DNA of 31,981 nucleotides, taken from NCBI GenBank assembly GCA_964058805.1, contig CAXKVV010000213.1, positions 1 through 31,981 of the forward strand, written 5' to 3'. Below, one piece after another: positions 18,700-29,830 of this stretch. The DNA is from Schoenoplectus triqueter. Its lineage: Eukaryota > Streptophyta > Magnoliopsida > Poales > Cyperaceae. A program made the translations under genes and the position numbers. The notes below the pieces were generated by a model, which was not told the DNA's origin, searched no databases, and worked only from the letters and a program-made list of their open reading frames with translations. The stretch's first letter is position 1, and each line of letters starts with the position of its first letter.

Positions 18700-18900
18700 G
18701 ATGTTTTGCCTTATATTATACACTATTAATATTGTACTACTGGACAAATATTAAATTTTGGTACTCCAGGACCAACTTGATTTAACTGATACTTCTGGAT
18801 CAGTTATGTTGCCTCATTAAAAACCTTACTAAGAAAACCCAATGGGACAAAACTTAGTGAAGGGAAAAAGAGTGCAACGTGTATAATACTCCCCCTCATT
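18700..18900 (-). other. 3' non-coding region of the copia element
   Basis: About 200 bp between the end of pol and the polypurine tract, with no frame. At its pol-proximal end is a second purine tract. Confidence 0.6.
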
Positions 18901-21900
18901 TTAACGTACATCTTTTAAGTGACGAATGCTAATTTTATGTGAAAGCTGCTCAAAAATATTTCTTGGCAATGATTTTGTGAATAAGTCCGCCAAATTATCG
19001 CTTGATCTGATTTGACAAATATTTATCAAACCATTCTTCTGTAAGTCATGTGTTGAGAAGAACTTCGGCGAGATGTGTTTGGTTCTGTCACATTTGATAT
19101 ATCCTTCTTTGATTTGAGCAATGCATGCAGTATTATCTTCGTATATCACCATCGGGTTTTCTCTGACTGTCTCGAGACCACATTCCTCTTGGATGTGTTG
19201 GATCATGGATCTTAACCATACACATTCTCGTCCAGCATCATAAAGAGCAATTAATTCAGCATGATTTGATGATGTTGCTGTCAATGTTTGCTTTGTTGAT
19301 CGCCATGAAATTGCAGTGCCGCCATATGTAAACACATATCCGGATTGTGACCGAGCTTTATGCGGATCTGATAAATATCCTGCATCTGCATATCCAACTA
19401 GTTTGGACTTTGTATTTTTTCGATAAAATAGTCCCATATCACGTGTCCCACAAAGGTAACGTAATACATGTTTGATTCCGTTCCAATGTCGGCGTGTTGG
19501 ATCAGAACTATATCTTGCTAATACATTTACAGAAAAAGCAATATCAGGTCTCGTATTATTAGCAAGATACATCAAAGCCCCAATTGCACTTAAGTATGGT
19601 ACTTCAGGACCAAGAGCTTTTTCATTATTTTTTCGGGGCCGATAAGGATCTTTTTTCACATCAAGTGATCGGACAACCATTGGTGTACTTAGAGGATGAG
19701 CTTTGTCCATATTAAAACGTTTCAACATCTTCTGGATGTAGTTTGATTGATGGACAAATATATCATTATGCAAATGCTCGATCTGTAGGCCGAGGCACAA
19801 CTTTGTTACACCAAGATCTTTCATTTCAAATTCATTCTTTAATAATTTTGCAGTCTTTTCGATCTCTTCAGGAGACCCAATGATATTCAGGTCATCAACA
19901 TATACTGCAATAATTATAAAACTCGAGATTGATCGTTTAATAAAAACACATGGACTAATTATATTAGATTTATATCCTTCTTTTATGAGATATTCACTGA
20001 GTCGATTATACCACATTCGACCTGATTATTTTAGTCCATACAATGATCGTTTTAACTTTATAGAATACATTTCTCGAGATTTTGATGTAAATGCTTCAGA
20101 CATTTTTAATCCTTCAGGGACTTTCATATAGATATCATTATCGAGTGATCCATACAAATAAGCTGTGACAACATCCATGAGACGCATTTGAAGGTTCTCA
20201 GTGATTGCGAGACTGATTAAAAATCGAAGAGTTATTGCATCCACTACAGGTGAATACGTTTCTTCATAATCAACTCCTGGTATTTGTGTAAAACCTTGTG
20301 CCACCAGCCTTGCTTTATATCTCACAATCTCATTTTTCTCATTTCTTTTTATTGCAAAACCCACTTGTAACCTACAGGGTTAACATTTTTAGGGGTTAGA
20401 ATTATAGGTCCAAAAACATTTCGCTTTTCAAGCGAATCTAATTCAGCCTTCATGGCATCTTTCCATTTTGGCCAATCATTTCTGTGCATACACTCTTCTG
20501 GAGTTTTTGGCACATAATCTTCCTCATTTATCACTTCAATTGCTATAGCATATGCAAAAATTTCATCAACACGTGTTTCATTTCGGTTCCATATTATACC
20601 ATTCTGTACATAATTTATTGAGATCTCATAATCATTCGGTGCCTGAGTTTCTTCTGGAACTTTATCAACGACCTCTTCTAGGGTTCTACTTCCAATCTCT
20701 TCTGGGATTTTACTGACAATATCTTCTGGGATTTTATCGGTAACTTTTGCTGAAGTTACACCAACTGCATTATTCTGCTCTTTCATTTTTCGTGGATTTT
20801 TGTCTTTGGAACCGATTGGTCTTCCACGTTTTCTTTGTATAGTAACCTCTGCTGGGGTTATTTCAATTCGAGCAGGTGCATTTAAAGCTGGTATATGTGA
20901 TTTAGTCACTCTTTTTGTATCTGTAAATGCATCTGGTAACTCATTTGCTATTCTTTGCAAATGTATAATCTTTTGAACTTCCAGTTCACATTGACCACTC
21001 CGGGAATCAAGATAAGATATTGATGATGCATTCCAAGTTACTTGTTTTTCCAGCTTTTCTTTTTCTCCCCCTAAGATTGGGAATATTGTCTCATCAAATT
21101 GACAATCAGCAAAACGAGCTGTAAAAACATCTCCAGTTAATGGTTCTAAATATTTAATAATTGATGGAGAGTGAAAACCAATATAAATTCCTAATCTCCT
21201 CTGTGGTCCCATTTTTGTGCGTTGTGGAGGAGAAATTGGAACATACACAGCACAACCAAAAATTTTAAGATGGGACAAGTTTGGTTCTCTTCCAGAGACC
21301 AATTGTAATGGAGAAAATTTATGAGATGCAGTTGGTCTTAATCTAATAAGTGCAGCAGCATGTAATATGGTATGTCCCCATGCAGAAGATGGTAGATTAT
21401 ATTTCATAAGTAACGGTCTAGCAATCAGTTGTAATCTTTTAATTAATGATTCAGCTAAACCATTTTGTGTATGTACATGAGCAACTGGATGTTCTACCTT
21501 AATCCCAATTGACATACAATAATCATTAAAAGACTGAGATGTAAATTCTCCTGCATTATCAAGCCGGATACTCTTAATTTGGTAATCCGGAAAATTTGCT
21601 CTTAATTGGATTATTTGTGCTAATAGCCTAGCAAATGCAACATTTCTTGTAGCTAATAGACAAACATGTGACCATCGAGTTGATGCATCAATTAAAACCA
21701 TAAAATATCTAAATGGTCCACATGGAGGAGAAATAGGCCCACAAATGTCTCCTTGAATTCTCTCTAAAAATAAAGGAGATTCATTTTCAATTTTATTTTT
21801 AAATGGCCTAATTATCAATTTTCCAAGAGAGCATGCTGCACATGATAAATCTTTTGATAATAGGATCTTCAGGTCCTTTAGAGGATGCCCATTTGCACTT

Positions 21901-22499
21901 TCAATTATTCTCCTCATCATAATGTTACCTGGATGACCTAACCTGTCATGCCACAGAGTAAACATTTTTGTGTCATGCAACTTCTGGTTACTGACCATAT
22001 TTGATTCTATTGAACTTATGTTCATACAATATAGTCCAGATGATAAAGCTTTCATCTTTTCCAATATGATCTTCCGACCATATTTAATCATTGTAATTTG
22101 AAGATATTCAATGTTATTTTCAGTCATGGTTTCGATATGATAACCATTACACCGAATATCTTTAAAACTTAGTAAATTTCTTCTGGATTTACTAGAGTAT
22201 AATGCGTCATTTATAATTAATTTTGTTCCTTTTGATAACAAAATACAAGCTCTTCCAGAGCCTTCAATTAAGTTACTAATACCAAAAATTGTATTAACAT
22301 GTGTCTCTACAGGAGACAATTGAGAAAAATATTTTTTGCTTTTTAATATTGTGTTTGTTGTTCCACTGTCTACTAGACATTCATCTCTAATACTTGTCAT
22401 TGCTCTGCTGGAGCCTTCAATCATATTCTTTTTCCTTTGAACAAAAAAAAAATATACAAGATCAAAATTAAAGAAACTAATTTTATTCATGAGAAACAT
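18901..22499 (-). pseudogene. copia pol: protease, integrase, reverse transcriptase, RNase H; two lesions
   Basis: The protease has its D-S-G site at residues 44-46 of the first segment (20349-22499). Integrase follows with zinc ligands H184, H189, C220 and C223, and catalytic D251, D314 and E350, giving the D-x62-D-x35-E spacing. Reverse transcriptase starts near the segment end, continues in 20026-20364 (RYKARLVAQGFTQ) and then in 18901-20016, where YVDD is at residues 39-42. RNase H follows (YADAGYLSD, then an SSNHAEL stretch, then YEDNTACI). A one-base frameshift lies in the A-run at 20356-20359 (plus strand). An in-frame TAA at 20026-20028 follows YGLK, where a sense codon is normal. Otherwise the domains look well preserved, consistent with a young copy. 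It shares its frame with gag upstream. Confidence 0.93.
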
Positions 22500-22538
22500 A
22501 AACTTACAACATAAAACTGAATTAAAATAAAAAAAAAC

Positions 22539-23555
22539 TTAGCTCATAATATTTATTTCTTTATCAACATTCTCAAAGAAATCAGAAACATCTAGGTGTG
22601 TATCCATGAGTAAATCACTTGACTCATTTTCAATAAAATTTGTTTCTACTTCTTTTCCCTTTTTCTTGATGGATGCTTGATAAAGTTCAACTAAATGTTT
22701 AGGAGTACGACATGTGCGTGACCAATGGTTTGTCATACCACATCTATAACAACTACTTTCAAACTTTTTAGAAGATGTTGAATTCTTTTCCTTTTCATAT
22801 CTCCCCGCATTGTTGTCATTTGATTTGAAATTATGACCTTCACGTCGCCAAACATTATTGCGACCACGTCCACGACCTCTTCTGGGGCCGCGACCACGTC
22901 CTCGACCACGATTTCCTTTAAATGATGTTGCATTCGCTTCAGGGAATAATGTCGCATTTGCTTCAGGAAATGGACTAGAGCCAGTGGGCCGTGATTGATG
23001 ATTTTTCATGAGAAGCTCATTATTTTGTTCCGCAACAAGAAGACATGATATCAATTCTGAATATTTTTTAAAACCACGCTCCCGATATTGCTGCTGCAGG
23101 AGCAAATTCGAAGCATGAAATGTGGAAAATGTTTTTTCTAACATGTCTTCATCAGTAATCTTTTCTCCGCATAATTTTAACTCAGAAGTTATGCGAAACA
23201 TTGCGGAATTATATTCACCCACAGATTTAAAATCTTGCAACCTTAAATGAATCCATTCATAACGAGCTTTTGGGAGGAGCACTTGTTTTTTATGGTCATA
23301 TCTTTCTTTTAAATTTTTCCATAATTCTAACGGATCTTTCACCGTTAAATATTCAGTTTTTAAATCCTCATGGAGATGATGACAGAGAAATATCATTGCT
23401 TTGGCTTTCTCCTGCGGGGAGGCCTTATTTTCATCTTTTATTGTATCTCCAAGATTATTTGCGGTAAGATGAATCTCAGCATCGAGAGTCCATGGGAGAT
23501 AGTTCTTGCCCGATATATCAAGGGCAACGAATTCAAGTTTAGTAAGATTTGCCAT
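22539..23555 (-). CDS. copia Gag (UBN2-type capsid with zinc knuckle), 338 aa
   Basis: Residues about 1-190 match the copia-type Gag/UBN2 capsid region (LDISGKNYLPWTLDAEIHL at 12-30; LWKNLKERYDHKK at 78-90), which assembles the virus-like particle in the cytoplasm. A tandem PEANAT duplication lies at 197-210. An Arg-Gly-rich basic stretch follows at 216-232. The CCHC zinc knuckle (C269, C272, H277, C282) packages RNA. The frame is intact and ends in TAA at 22539-22541. After 13 more sense codons in the same frame comes the first Met of pol, so one stop codon alone separates gag from pol. Confidence 0.92.
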   Translation of the reverse strand: MANLTKLEFVALDISGKNYLPWTLDAEIHLTANNLGDTIKDENKASPQEKAKAMIFLCHHLHEDLKTEYLTVKDPLELWKNLKERYDHKKQVLLPKARYEWIHLRLQDFKSVGEYNSAMFRITSELKLCGEKITDEDMLEKTFSTFHASNLLLQQQYRERGFKKYSELISCLLVAEQNNELLMKNHQSRPTGSSPFPEANATLFPEANATSFKGNRGRGRGRGPRRGRGRGRNNVWRREGHNFKSNDNNAGRYEKEKNSTSSKKFESSCYRCGMTNHWSRTCRTPKHLVELYQASIKKKGKEVETNFIENESSDLLMDTHLDVSDFFENVDKEINIMS

Positions 23556-23642
23556 AAGGACTACAAAATAAAAATACTACTAATATTAATAAATTTAATC
23601 GAACATCCATTTATGAAAATTACTAAAGAAAAAGAATATTAA

Positions 23643-23855
23643 TAACTTCAGGTCATTAAAAAAAATTAGAGACATTATATTTATTTATTTATCTATCTAA
23701 TTGATAACTTCTGGTTACCATTTTAGTTGAATAACTTCCGGTTATTAAGTATATCGATAACTTCGGGTTATCAATTGTAACTCATTTTGATAAAACTTTT
23801 AATTATCAAATACAATGACTTCTGGCCATTAAAAGTATCAATAACTTCTGGTTAT
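23643..23855. repeat. Array of short dyads, period about 26 bp, in the copia leader
   Basis: ATAACTTC.GGTTAT-like units start at 23704, 23731, 23757, 23790, 23815 and 23841, with an outlier at 23643. Most have complementary ends (ATAAC/GTTAT), so each could form a small stem. Confidence 0.85.
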
Positions 23856-24096
23856 TGAATAAATAAAAAAAAATTCTGGTATTTACTTATTTTATCATTC
23901 TCTTCGGGGAATGAAAATATTAGTCTCATCCAATATAAGAACAATTTCATCAAGAAAATAAATATTATAATTAATGGTAAAATAATAAAATTTAATATAA
24001 AGTGTACCTCTTTTTAGAGACAATCTTACGATAATCTGATTATGTCGATCTTGTGCTTCTACTATAAAATAAACTTCCGTCACAACTCGATTAGAG

Positions 24097-24115
24097 CGAA
24101 GTCGTGCTGATAACG
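24097..24115 (-). other. Primer-binding site region of the copia element, non-canonical
   Basis: Immediately inside the 5' LTR the minus strand reads CGTTATCAGCACGACTTCG. Plant copia elements usually carry TGGTATCAGAGC, complementary to initiator tRNA-Met. Only the TATCAG core agrees here, so the primer tRNA is uncertain. Confidence 0.5.
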
Positions 24116-24372
24116 TGTTATAAAATAAAGATAGAAGACAAAAGTTGTGAGAGGCTAAAATCTTATTTCTATATTATCTCATCTAAATATTTTATATTAC
24201 CATCAACAACATACAAGCCTCTATTTATAGGCTAGAGAAACATCATATAATAAAAGAGAAAATTAATACAAAATTAAATCTAGAGTTAAGGAGAAGGTGA
24301 AGAGAATGAAAAACTTCTATTATTATGAGAGGAGGTGGAGGAGGTGAAACATCTATCATTAATATTATAACA
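24116..24372 (-). repeat. 5' LTR of the copia element (257 bp)
   Basis: The promoter LTR for minus-strand transcription. A TATA-box-like CCTATAAATA lies at 24222-24231. It is flanked on the outer side by TAATT at 24373-24377, matching 18410-18414. Confidence 0.95.
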
Positions 24373-24377
24373 TAATT
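24373..24377. repeat. Target-site duplication of the copia element (right copy)
   Basis: TAATT, identical to 18410-18414. Confidence 0.9.
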
Positions 24378-24400
24378 AAAATAAATGGTATTATTATTCA

Positions 24401-24858
24401 TGTTGAGTATTTTTATATACTCGTGTCAAGTGATTTATTCTTTAATTTTATTGTTTTTGTTTGCCATTCATATATGGAGGGCTTTATTTTTCACATAGAA
24501 CTTGGTTTAAGTTTCTTGAACTCCGTCAGAAATATATATGTAGATCTGCCTGAATTTTTTTTGCAACTGCCCGACTCTGTGCATCTTAAGCACTTATGGA
24601 TGATAAGAAATAGAATTAATTGGATGTTTAAGGTATCAAAGTTTGTAGCTTATTTTTATCATTGACCTAATTATTATTTAGAGGAGCAATTCATTGGGCA
24701 CTTCAACCTAGAACCCACTTCAATTTCTTGACCGTTACTTTACCGTTAAAGCCCAAGCAGCCAACGTAGTGTGTATATTTATACTGTTCAGCAACTGTAA
24801 ATTTTTGACTTCTCATCATCAATCATATTCTCTCTTTCGATCAAGTAGTAGAATTTCA
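24401..24858 (+). repeat. Probable 5' LTR of a second, older copia element
   Basis: The right boundary is supported: the sequence ends in TTTCA at 24858 and a tRNA-Met-type primer site follows three bases later. A TATA-like stretch (GTATATTTATA) lies near 24772-24783 and a CT-rich stretch near 24828. The left boundary at TGTTGAG (24401) is a guess, since the partner LTR is outside the window. An 80-codon frame at 24423-24665 shows no recognisable motif. Confidence 0.45.
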
Positions 24859-24861
24859 ATA

Positions 24862-24873
24862 TGATATCAGAGC
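24862..24873 (+). other. Primer-binding site of the second copia element (tRNA-Met type)
   Basis: TGATATCAGAGC matches the usual TGGTATCAGAGC at 11 of 12 positions; the single change is G to A. Confidence 0.75.
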
Positions 24874-26039
24874 GGATTTAAGAACTCATCTCAGAAAAAT
24901 CCCGCAACAAACAAGACTGCAGCACCAGCAAAAAACTGGGCATCAACTTGGTATTGGCAAAGATCAAGAACCAAAAATCAATGCAGCAAGATTCAGCAAA
25001 ACACCAAAGTGTAGTATCTGTCTTATCTGTTCTTATTAAGCTCTCAAAACCAGCATAAGGCTGAGCAACAACCACAAGAAAATAAAGATCTAGAGCAGGG
25101 TAAATTCTTGATTCAGCCTCACAAATTCACAAACAGTACCAGCAAGCAGCAAGACTGCTGAAGTAACTCAACTGGTAAAATTACCAGGAGCAACAACAGC
25201 TACCCAACTTGAATGGTAACAAACCATCAGCAACTCGGAAATAAAAAACCAACAAAATCCGACATCTATTCTTACCAGAGACAGCCTCAAAAAATCGAAT
25301 ACCAGAAACCAGCAAAAATGAAAAAGACCAAGTTGTATTGCTCTTACCAGAAATCAGCAAATCAAAATTCTCAAAGAATTGAAATTACCGAAACTCTAGA
25401 TCAACAAAGGGAATTCCTAGAAAGTGATGGGCAGTACCCAATCAAACAATGATGAGAGGCATGCAACTCAGGCTCTCTCCATCTTCACCCCAAAGCCGAA
25501 ATACCAAAACCCTAAACTTCAAGAAAATCTGAGCTCTTGTGAGCATATAGCAGAAAGGTGCAAGCACTGTAGGAAAATCGGGCACACACAGGAAACCTGC
25601 TAGTTTCTTCACCCTTGGCTCCGACAGAAGAGGCCAAGGCGAGGCGGCTTCGATGGAGGGAGAGATCGACGAAGAAAAGAGAGACAGGAGAGCTCTTGCG
25701 AAAATAAAAGATAAGAGGGGGGCTGTTGCGAAAAAGAAAAAGGAAAGGAGTGTTTTACGATGTGTGCTCTGAAGCCCCTGGATCGCATGCACCATCTAAT
25801 TTAACAGCCCTCTGTGCTGCTTCAACAGAGCACTCAAATAAATTAGATTCTGGGGTAACGGATTATATGATGGGGAATAAATATTTATTACATAACTTTA
25901 GAAGAAATGAAATCAATCAATTTGTACCGTTGTCAATTTTGAAAAATAAAAATTCTTGGTTCTGATTCAATTAATCTTTTTTTTCCTGAGAAATATCAAA
26001 TGTCTTGCTTAACCAAAATTGTTCATCCAACTTATTATC
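24874..26039 (+). pseudogene. Second copia element: leader, gag remnant and protease
   Basis: From 24874 to about 25440 the leader is rich in CCAGCAA/CAGCA motifs; most of gag is gone. A frame ending at 25603 keeps the gag tail with a perfect CCHC zinc knuckle, CKHCRKIGHTQETC (25559-25600). Further on, the protease reads LDSGVTDYMMGNKYL, with its D-S-G at 25846-25854 and an Ala-to-Val change after it. The frame breaks at 25963. It is cut at 26039 by the gypsy-like insertion and resumes at 31243-31248 in the region leading to integrase. Confidence 0.8.
26035..26039. repeat. Target-site duplication of the gypsy-like element (left copy)
   Basis: TTATC, repeated at 31243-31247. Removing the element and one copy restores continuity of the surrounding copia sequence. 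Confidence 0.88.
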
Positions 26040-27393
26040 TCATAAGAGCCAAATTGACATATAATTATTTGAGAATTTTATAGGGTTAAACTTAGAAAGT
26101 CTGACTAAAATACTTTAATTTCGTTAAAATAGGGTCAAAATGAATTTACTTCCCAATATTGGATGTTTAATGCGGGAGAAGATAAATGGAGCAAATTAGA
26201 CACGATTTGGAGCAAGAATGGATGAGAAACGGAAAAAATACGAACTTTTGAGGCCATCTGGAGCACCGTGTGGACCCTGTTCAGGGCCGCATGCAGCTTG
26301 GGACAGAGTGGTTTCAGCCCGACGTCCTGATAGTTATTTGCAATTTCTGAGAGAATCGCTTGGAGATTTCTAGTGTTTTTAGGCTTGTTTTGCTCCAGAG
26401 AAAAACACAATCCTTAGGGCCTCACAACCGAGATATATCAAAAAAGAGGAAAAAAATAGAATAATTAGACGGTTCAGAATTAAAGGCAGGAATCACAACC
26501 GAGATATATCAAAAAGAGGCAAAAAATAGAAGAGTTGGACGGTTCAAAATTAAAGGCAGGAAACTTCTCTCTTTCCTCTCCAACTTTTCTCCATTGTTCT
26601 TTCTCTCTCATGTTTATCTTTTTCTTGGATTCTCTTGTTGTTTATTACCTCATGGAAGGCTATACTACCCTCTTCTAGGGTTTAGGGCATGTAATTGATA
26701 CTTGTGTTATTTTAGTTCAAATTATATTATTATTTCAATGATTATTTTGCTTTGATATTTTTTTATGATTTATCTGTGTATGATCAAATAATTGGATGAT
26801 GAATTACATGTGTGAGTAGTTACAAATGCTTGAACCTGTATAGGAATTGACCAACTTGTTGATTGTATGTAAAACTCTATGTTTAAAACTAAGTACTGAA
26901 AGGAGACATCGATTGTCTGACCCAAAGCAAGACTTAGGAAACAGTTTCGATAGATGCCTTATTACCTTTGGGGATCCAGGTTTGAATTTTGTTGTTCCAT
27001 TAGGAGAATTTACGCTAGATAGGAGACTGCACCATGAAAATGGGCAGATTCTAAATTAGGATTGAGAAACCCTCAATTATAATTGCATGAGAAAATAGCA
27101 ACTTGATTTGAAATTAAAATAACATTTGTATCCAACTATAGCCCGAAAGCCCTAAAACTTTAATACTTCTGCACTTTCCTAATTTACTTCTTTAAATTTA
27201 GGACTACATTTATTTTAAATTACCAACTTCATTTGTTGTTGTTTAGATAATTGTACTTTAAATTACCTAGTATCAAAAGTTATCCATGTGAATCGACCCC
27301 TGATTATACTGCAATTGTTAGATTTATACGCTTGTAAACTCGATAATTTAGGTGTATTTAGGGCATATTTTTATTAGCACCTGATACACGCCA
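26040..27393 (+). repeat. Left (5') LTR of the gypsy-like element, 1354 bp
   Basis: Direct repeat of 29831-31242. It carries its own 71-bp tandem duplication (26422-26492 and 26493-26563; unit starts TCACAACCGAGATATATC) that the other LTR lacks. Confidence 0.9.
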
Positions 27394-27400
27394 AACTTCT

Positions 27401-27418
27401 CGGTGCCATTGTCAGGGA
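27401..27418 (+). other. Degraded primer-binding site of the gypsy-like element (tRNA-Asp type)
   Basis: CGGTGCCATTGTCAGGGA resembles the TGGCGCCGTTGCCGGGGA site of Tat-like elements. All but the first base difference are C-to-T or G-to-A. Confidence 0.6.
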
Positions 27419-29349
27419 AAGCGTAAGGACTAATCTTGCACTTTGTACTAGGATTTCACTTAGTAAATTAGTCTAAACTTTTATTTTTCCGTTTTACATT
27501 AATTTTTGTTTTGTTTTTTTCTGTAGTAACGCTAGACAATCTTCGCCAATCTGAAAATCTAAAGCAATGATGTATCAAATAGGGACACACCGTGTAAGCT
27601 AGATGACTATTCTCAGGGCTAAGACTAGAGTAAAGGCACATAAATGGAAAGTGGAGCAGACAAGAGCCTTTGCTACAAAAAGACAATATCAATATGAGAT
27701 CTATGGTGAGGGCGATCATATCACAAGTGAGTGCCATTTTACAAATAAAATTAAACAAGGACGAGTAAATATTTTAAATCATTCATTTTGATCTCGATAT
27801 TATCCCACCACCGAAACATGTTATAGCAATTGGGGGAACCACCAAAATCTTTATTATGATAATGATCATGGTTACCCACAATAATATCTCAATCAAAATT
27901 GGCATGAACTAGAATTTTCACATTGTAAATTAGAACAACCACATGTCTCAAAATCAATTTTTGAATTGATGATAAAAAGATTTATAGAAACACAAGAGAA
28001 AATTAATAGTGACATGATAAATAGAATTAACATGCTGACAAATTAAAGTAATATGCTGAAAAATTATTTCACTCAACTTGCACAAGTATTTTCCATCTTT
28101 TCAAGAAGTCAATGTAGATTTTTAGAAATGCTTGAAAAGAAACTTCAGATGCAAGATGAAGGGTCTCAAATGTTAGAATAAATTGAAGAGGAAGAGGTAG
28201 TAGGGATCACTCAATCTGGAGAATAAAATATTTAATCCACTTCATACATACCTCCAACTCTCAATATTGATACGTGTTAAATATGGTGATGAGATCATGG
28301 AGTATGGTCAGGCATTAAAATGGAACACACACACACAACTACACCAAGATAACATTTTCAATCTTGTGTGGACTCGAATGTCTAGCAACAAAGGAAAGGT
28401 TACAATTCCAATCATAGAATTGAAGCCTCTTCAACTCTCTCTCTCAACATTGATGCATACAACAAAATTGTGAATTAAGGTTTCTTTAAGAAGATTTTGA
28501 GTGATCCACTTAAAATTTATTGAGAGAATTATGATGCATTGACAGGCCACAAAATGAAGATAAAAATATCATGAATGCCTACTTCACTAAATGGAGACAA
28601 GCAAGCGAGACAAGATGAGTATTCATCAACAGACTCTCCTGACGCTTGAGACATTGTGAGCTATCTCTATTTTTTATGTTTATTTTTAAATTCTAATGAA
28701 TGTTATATTGAGGGCAATGTAATATTTAAGCTTAGGGGGGAACACAATAGGAATTGTATCTAGGATTAAATCTTGGCATGTAGTTGTATAGTAATTTTTA
28801 GTTTAATTATATTTAGGAATTACATTTTAATATCATATGATGATAATTTATAAAAAAATAGGATTTTTTTTTGAAATAAGAAATTTAGAAATAAAGGCAA
28901 GTGGTTTCTTAAGGAATCTTTGAGGGTACACTTTTTCAAAAACTATCAACACCAAAATCAAGCAAAAAGGATAATTTTGAAAGAGATAATTAGGTAAGGG
29001 ATTTGTTAGTATTTTTGAGAGTTAAAAATGAAAAAATATATAATTTTGACAAACAATCCATATTTTTCTTGAAAAATTTACTTTTATCTTCCTCTAATAA
29101 TTTTTACATCTATTTTTTTATTTTTAAAAGTTTAGTCGGTTTGAGAGTTGTAAATATTGTTAAGATAAGTATGAAGCGCAAAAAAACCGAGTGATCGACA
29201 CTTCGTTGGCTCGCTTGTACATATAGTAAACGAGCTATGAGTGAATGTATATAATAAACATCTGGAATAGTCTGTGTAAATCAAGCCACTATGTAATGTT
29301 CCAGTACAAGATAAGGACACGATCACTCAACCCCTTAAAAATATATAGA

Positions 29350-29396
<47 letters not shown>

Positions 29397-29830
29397 AGTG
29401 CTTCTACTTGGTTGTAAATAGAGTTCGATGTTAATTTTATTTATTTATAGAGTACACAATATACATTATATCATCCACCTTTGCTCTTTTTTCTTTTGAG
29501 AAATAATCCGGTCATTTGATTAAACTATAAAGGATTTTATATTTAGTCTTTTAAAAAAAATCATTCGAACTCCATGTCAAATTAACTTTGCCGAGAGAGT
29601 CTAATATGCTTGTGAATTTTAAAATCTATGAAAAGGACTCGACAACCTCTTTGGACTTCCTTATGAAAATTAAAGATACTTATTTTTGCTTTTGAATTTC
29701 TTAACTTAGAGCATTTTTCAAAATATTGCATTTTTAGGATTTCTTAGTTAGGATGGTTAGTTTCGAGTTGTACCCTATCTCTCGAGATGACTTTGCTTGG
29801 GGACAAGCAAATGTTCAAGCTTGAGGGAGT
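27419..29830 (+). pseudogene. Interior of the gypsy-like element with gag remnants
   Basis: A frame at 27603-27791 contains QYEIYGEGDHITSECH (27690-27737). This is a CCHC zinc knuckle in which the first two Cys have become Tyr (TAT from a likely TGT). Around 27930-28120 the text reads SIFELMIKRFIETQEKIN and then NYFTQLAQVFS, resembling the end of Tat-type Gag. Stops interrupt both. From 28200 to 29830 no domain is recognised; this part holds an AT microsatellite (29354-29395), a G-rich tract (AAGCTTAGGGGGG near 28728-28740) and the final polypurine tract. Confidence 0.6.
29354..29395. repeat. AT/TA microsatellite, about 20 repeats
   Basis: Uninterrupted TA dinucleotides within the gypsy-like element interior. 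Confidence 0.95.

Larger units (their letters stand above)
23556..24115 (-). other. 5' leader of the copia element
   Basis: A non-coding leader between the 5' LTR and gag. It contains an array of short dyads (23643-23855) and, next to the LTR, the primer-binding site. The rest is AT-rich. Confidence 0.8.
18415..24372 (-). mobile_element. Ty1/copia LTR retrotransposon, 5.96 kb, young but defective
   Basis: LTRs at 18415-18689 and 24116-24372 begin TGTTATAA and end TTATAACA. The element is flanked by the 5-bp target duplication TAATT (18410-18414, 24373-24377). Transcription runs on the minus strand, so 24116-24372 is the 5' LTR. Order on the minus strand: LTR, leader, gag (22539-23555), then protease, integrase, reverse transcriptase and RNase H (18901-22499), purine tract, LTR. 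Integrase before reverse transcriptase is the copia order. The LTRs differ by three substitutions and one 18-bp duplication, which suggests insertion within roughly the last million years (inference from usual plant rates). One frameshift and one stop in pol make it non-autonomous. Confidence 0.95.

Noticed and set aside
22437..22508. Possible 72-nt intron between gag and pol (minus strand GTAAGT to AG after a T-run)
   Set aside because: The donor is a perfect consensus, but it lies downstream of the gag stop, so splicing would not join gag to pol; the acceptor lacks a good AG context.
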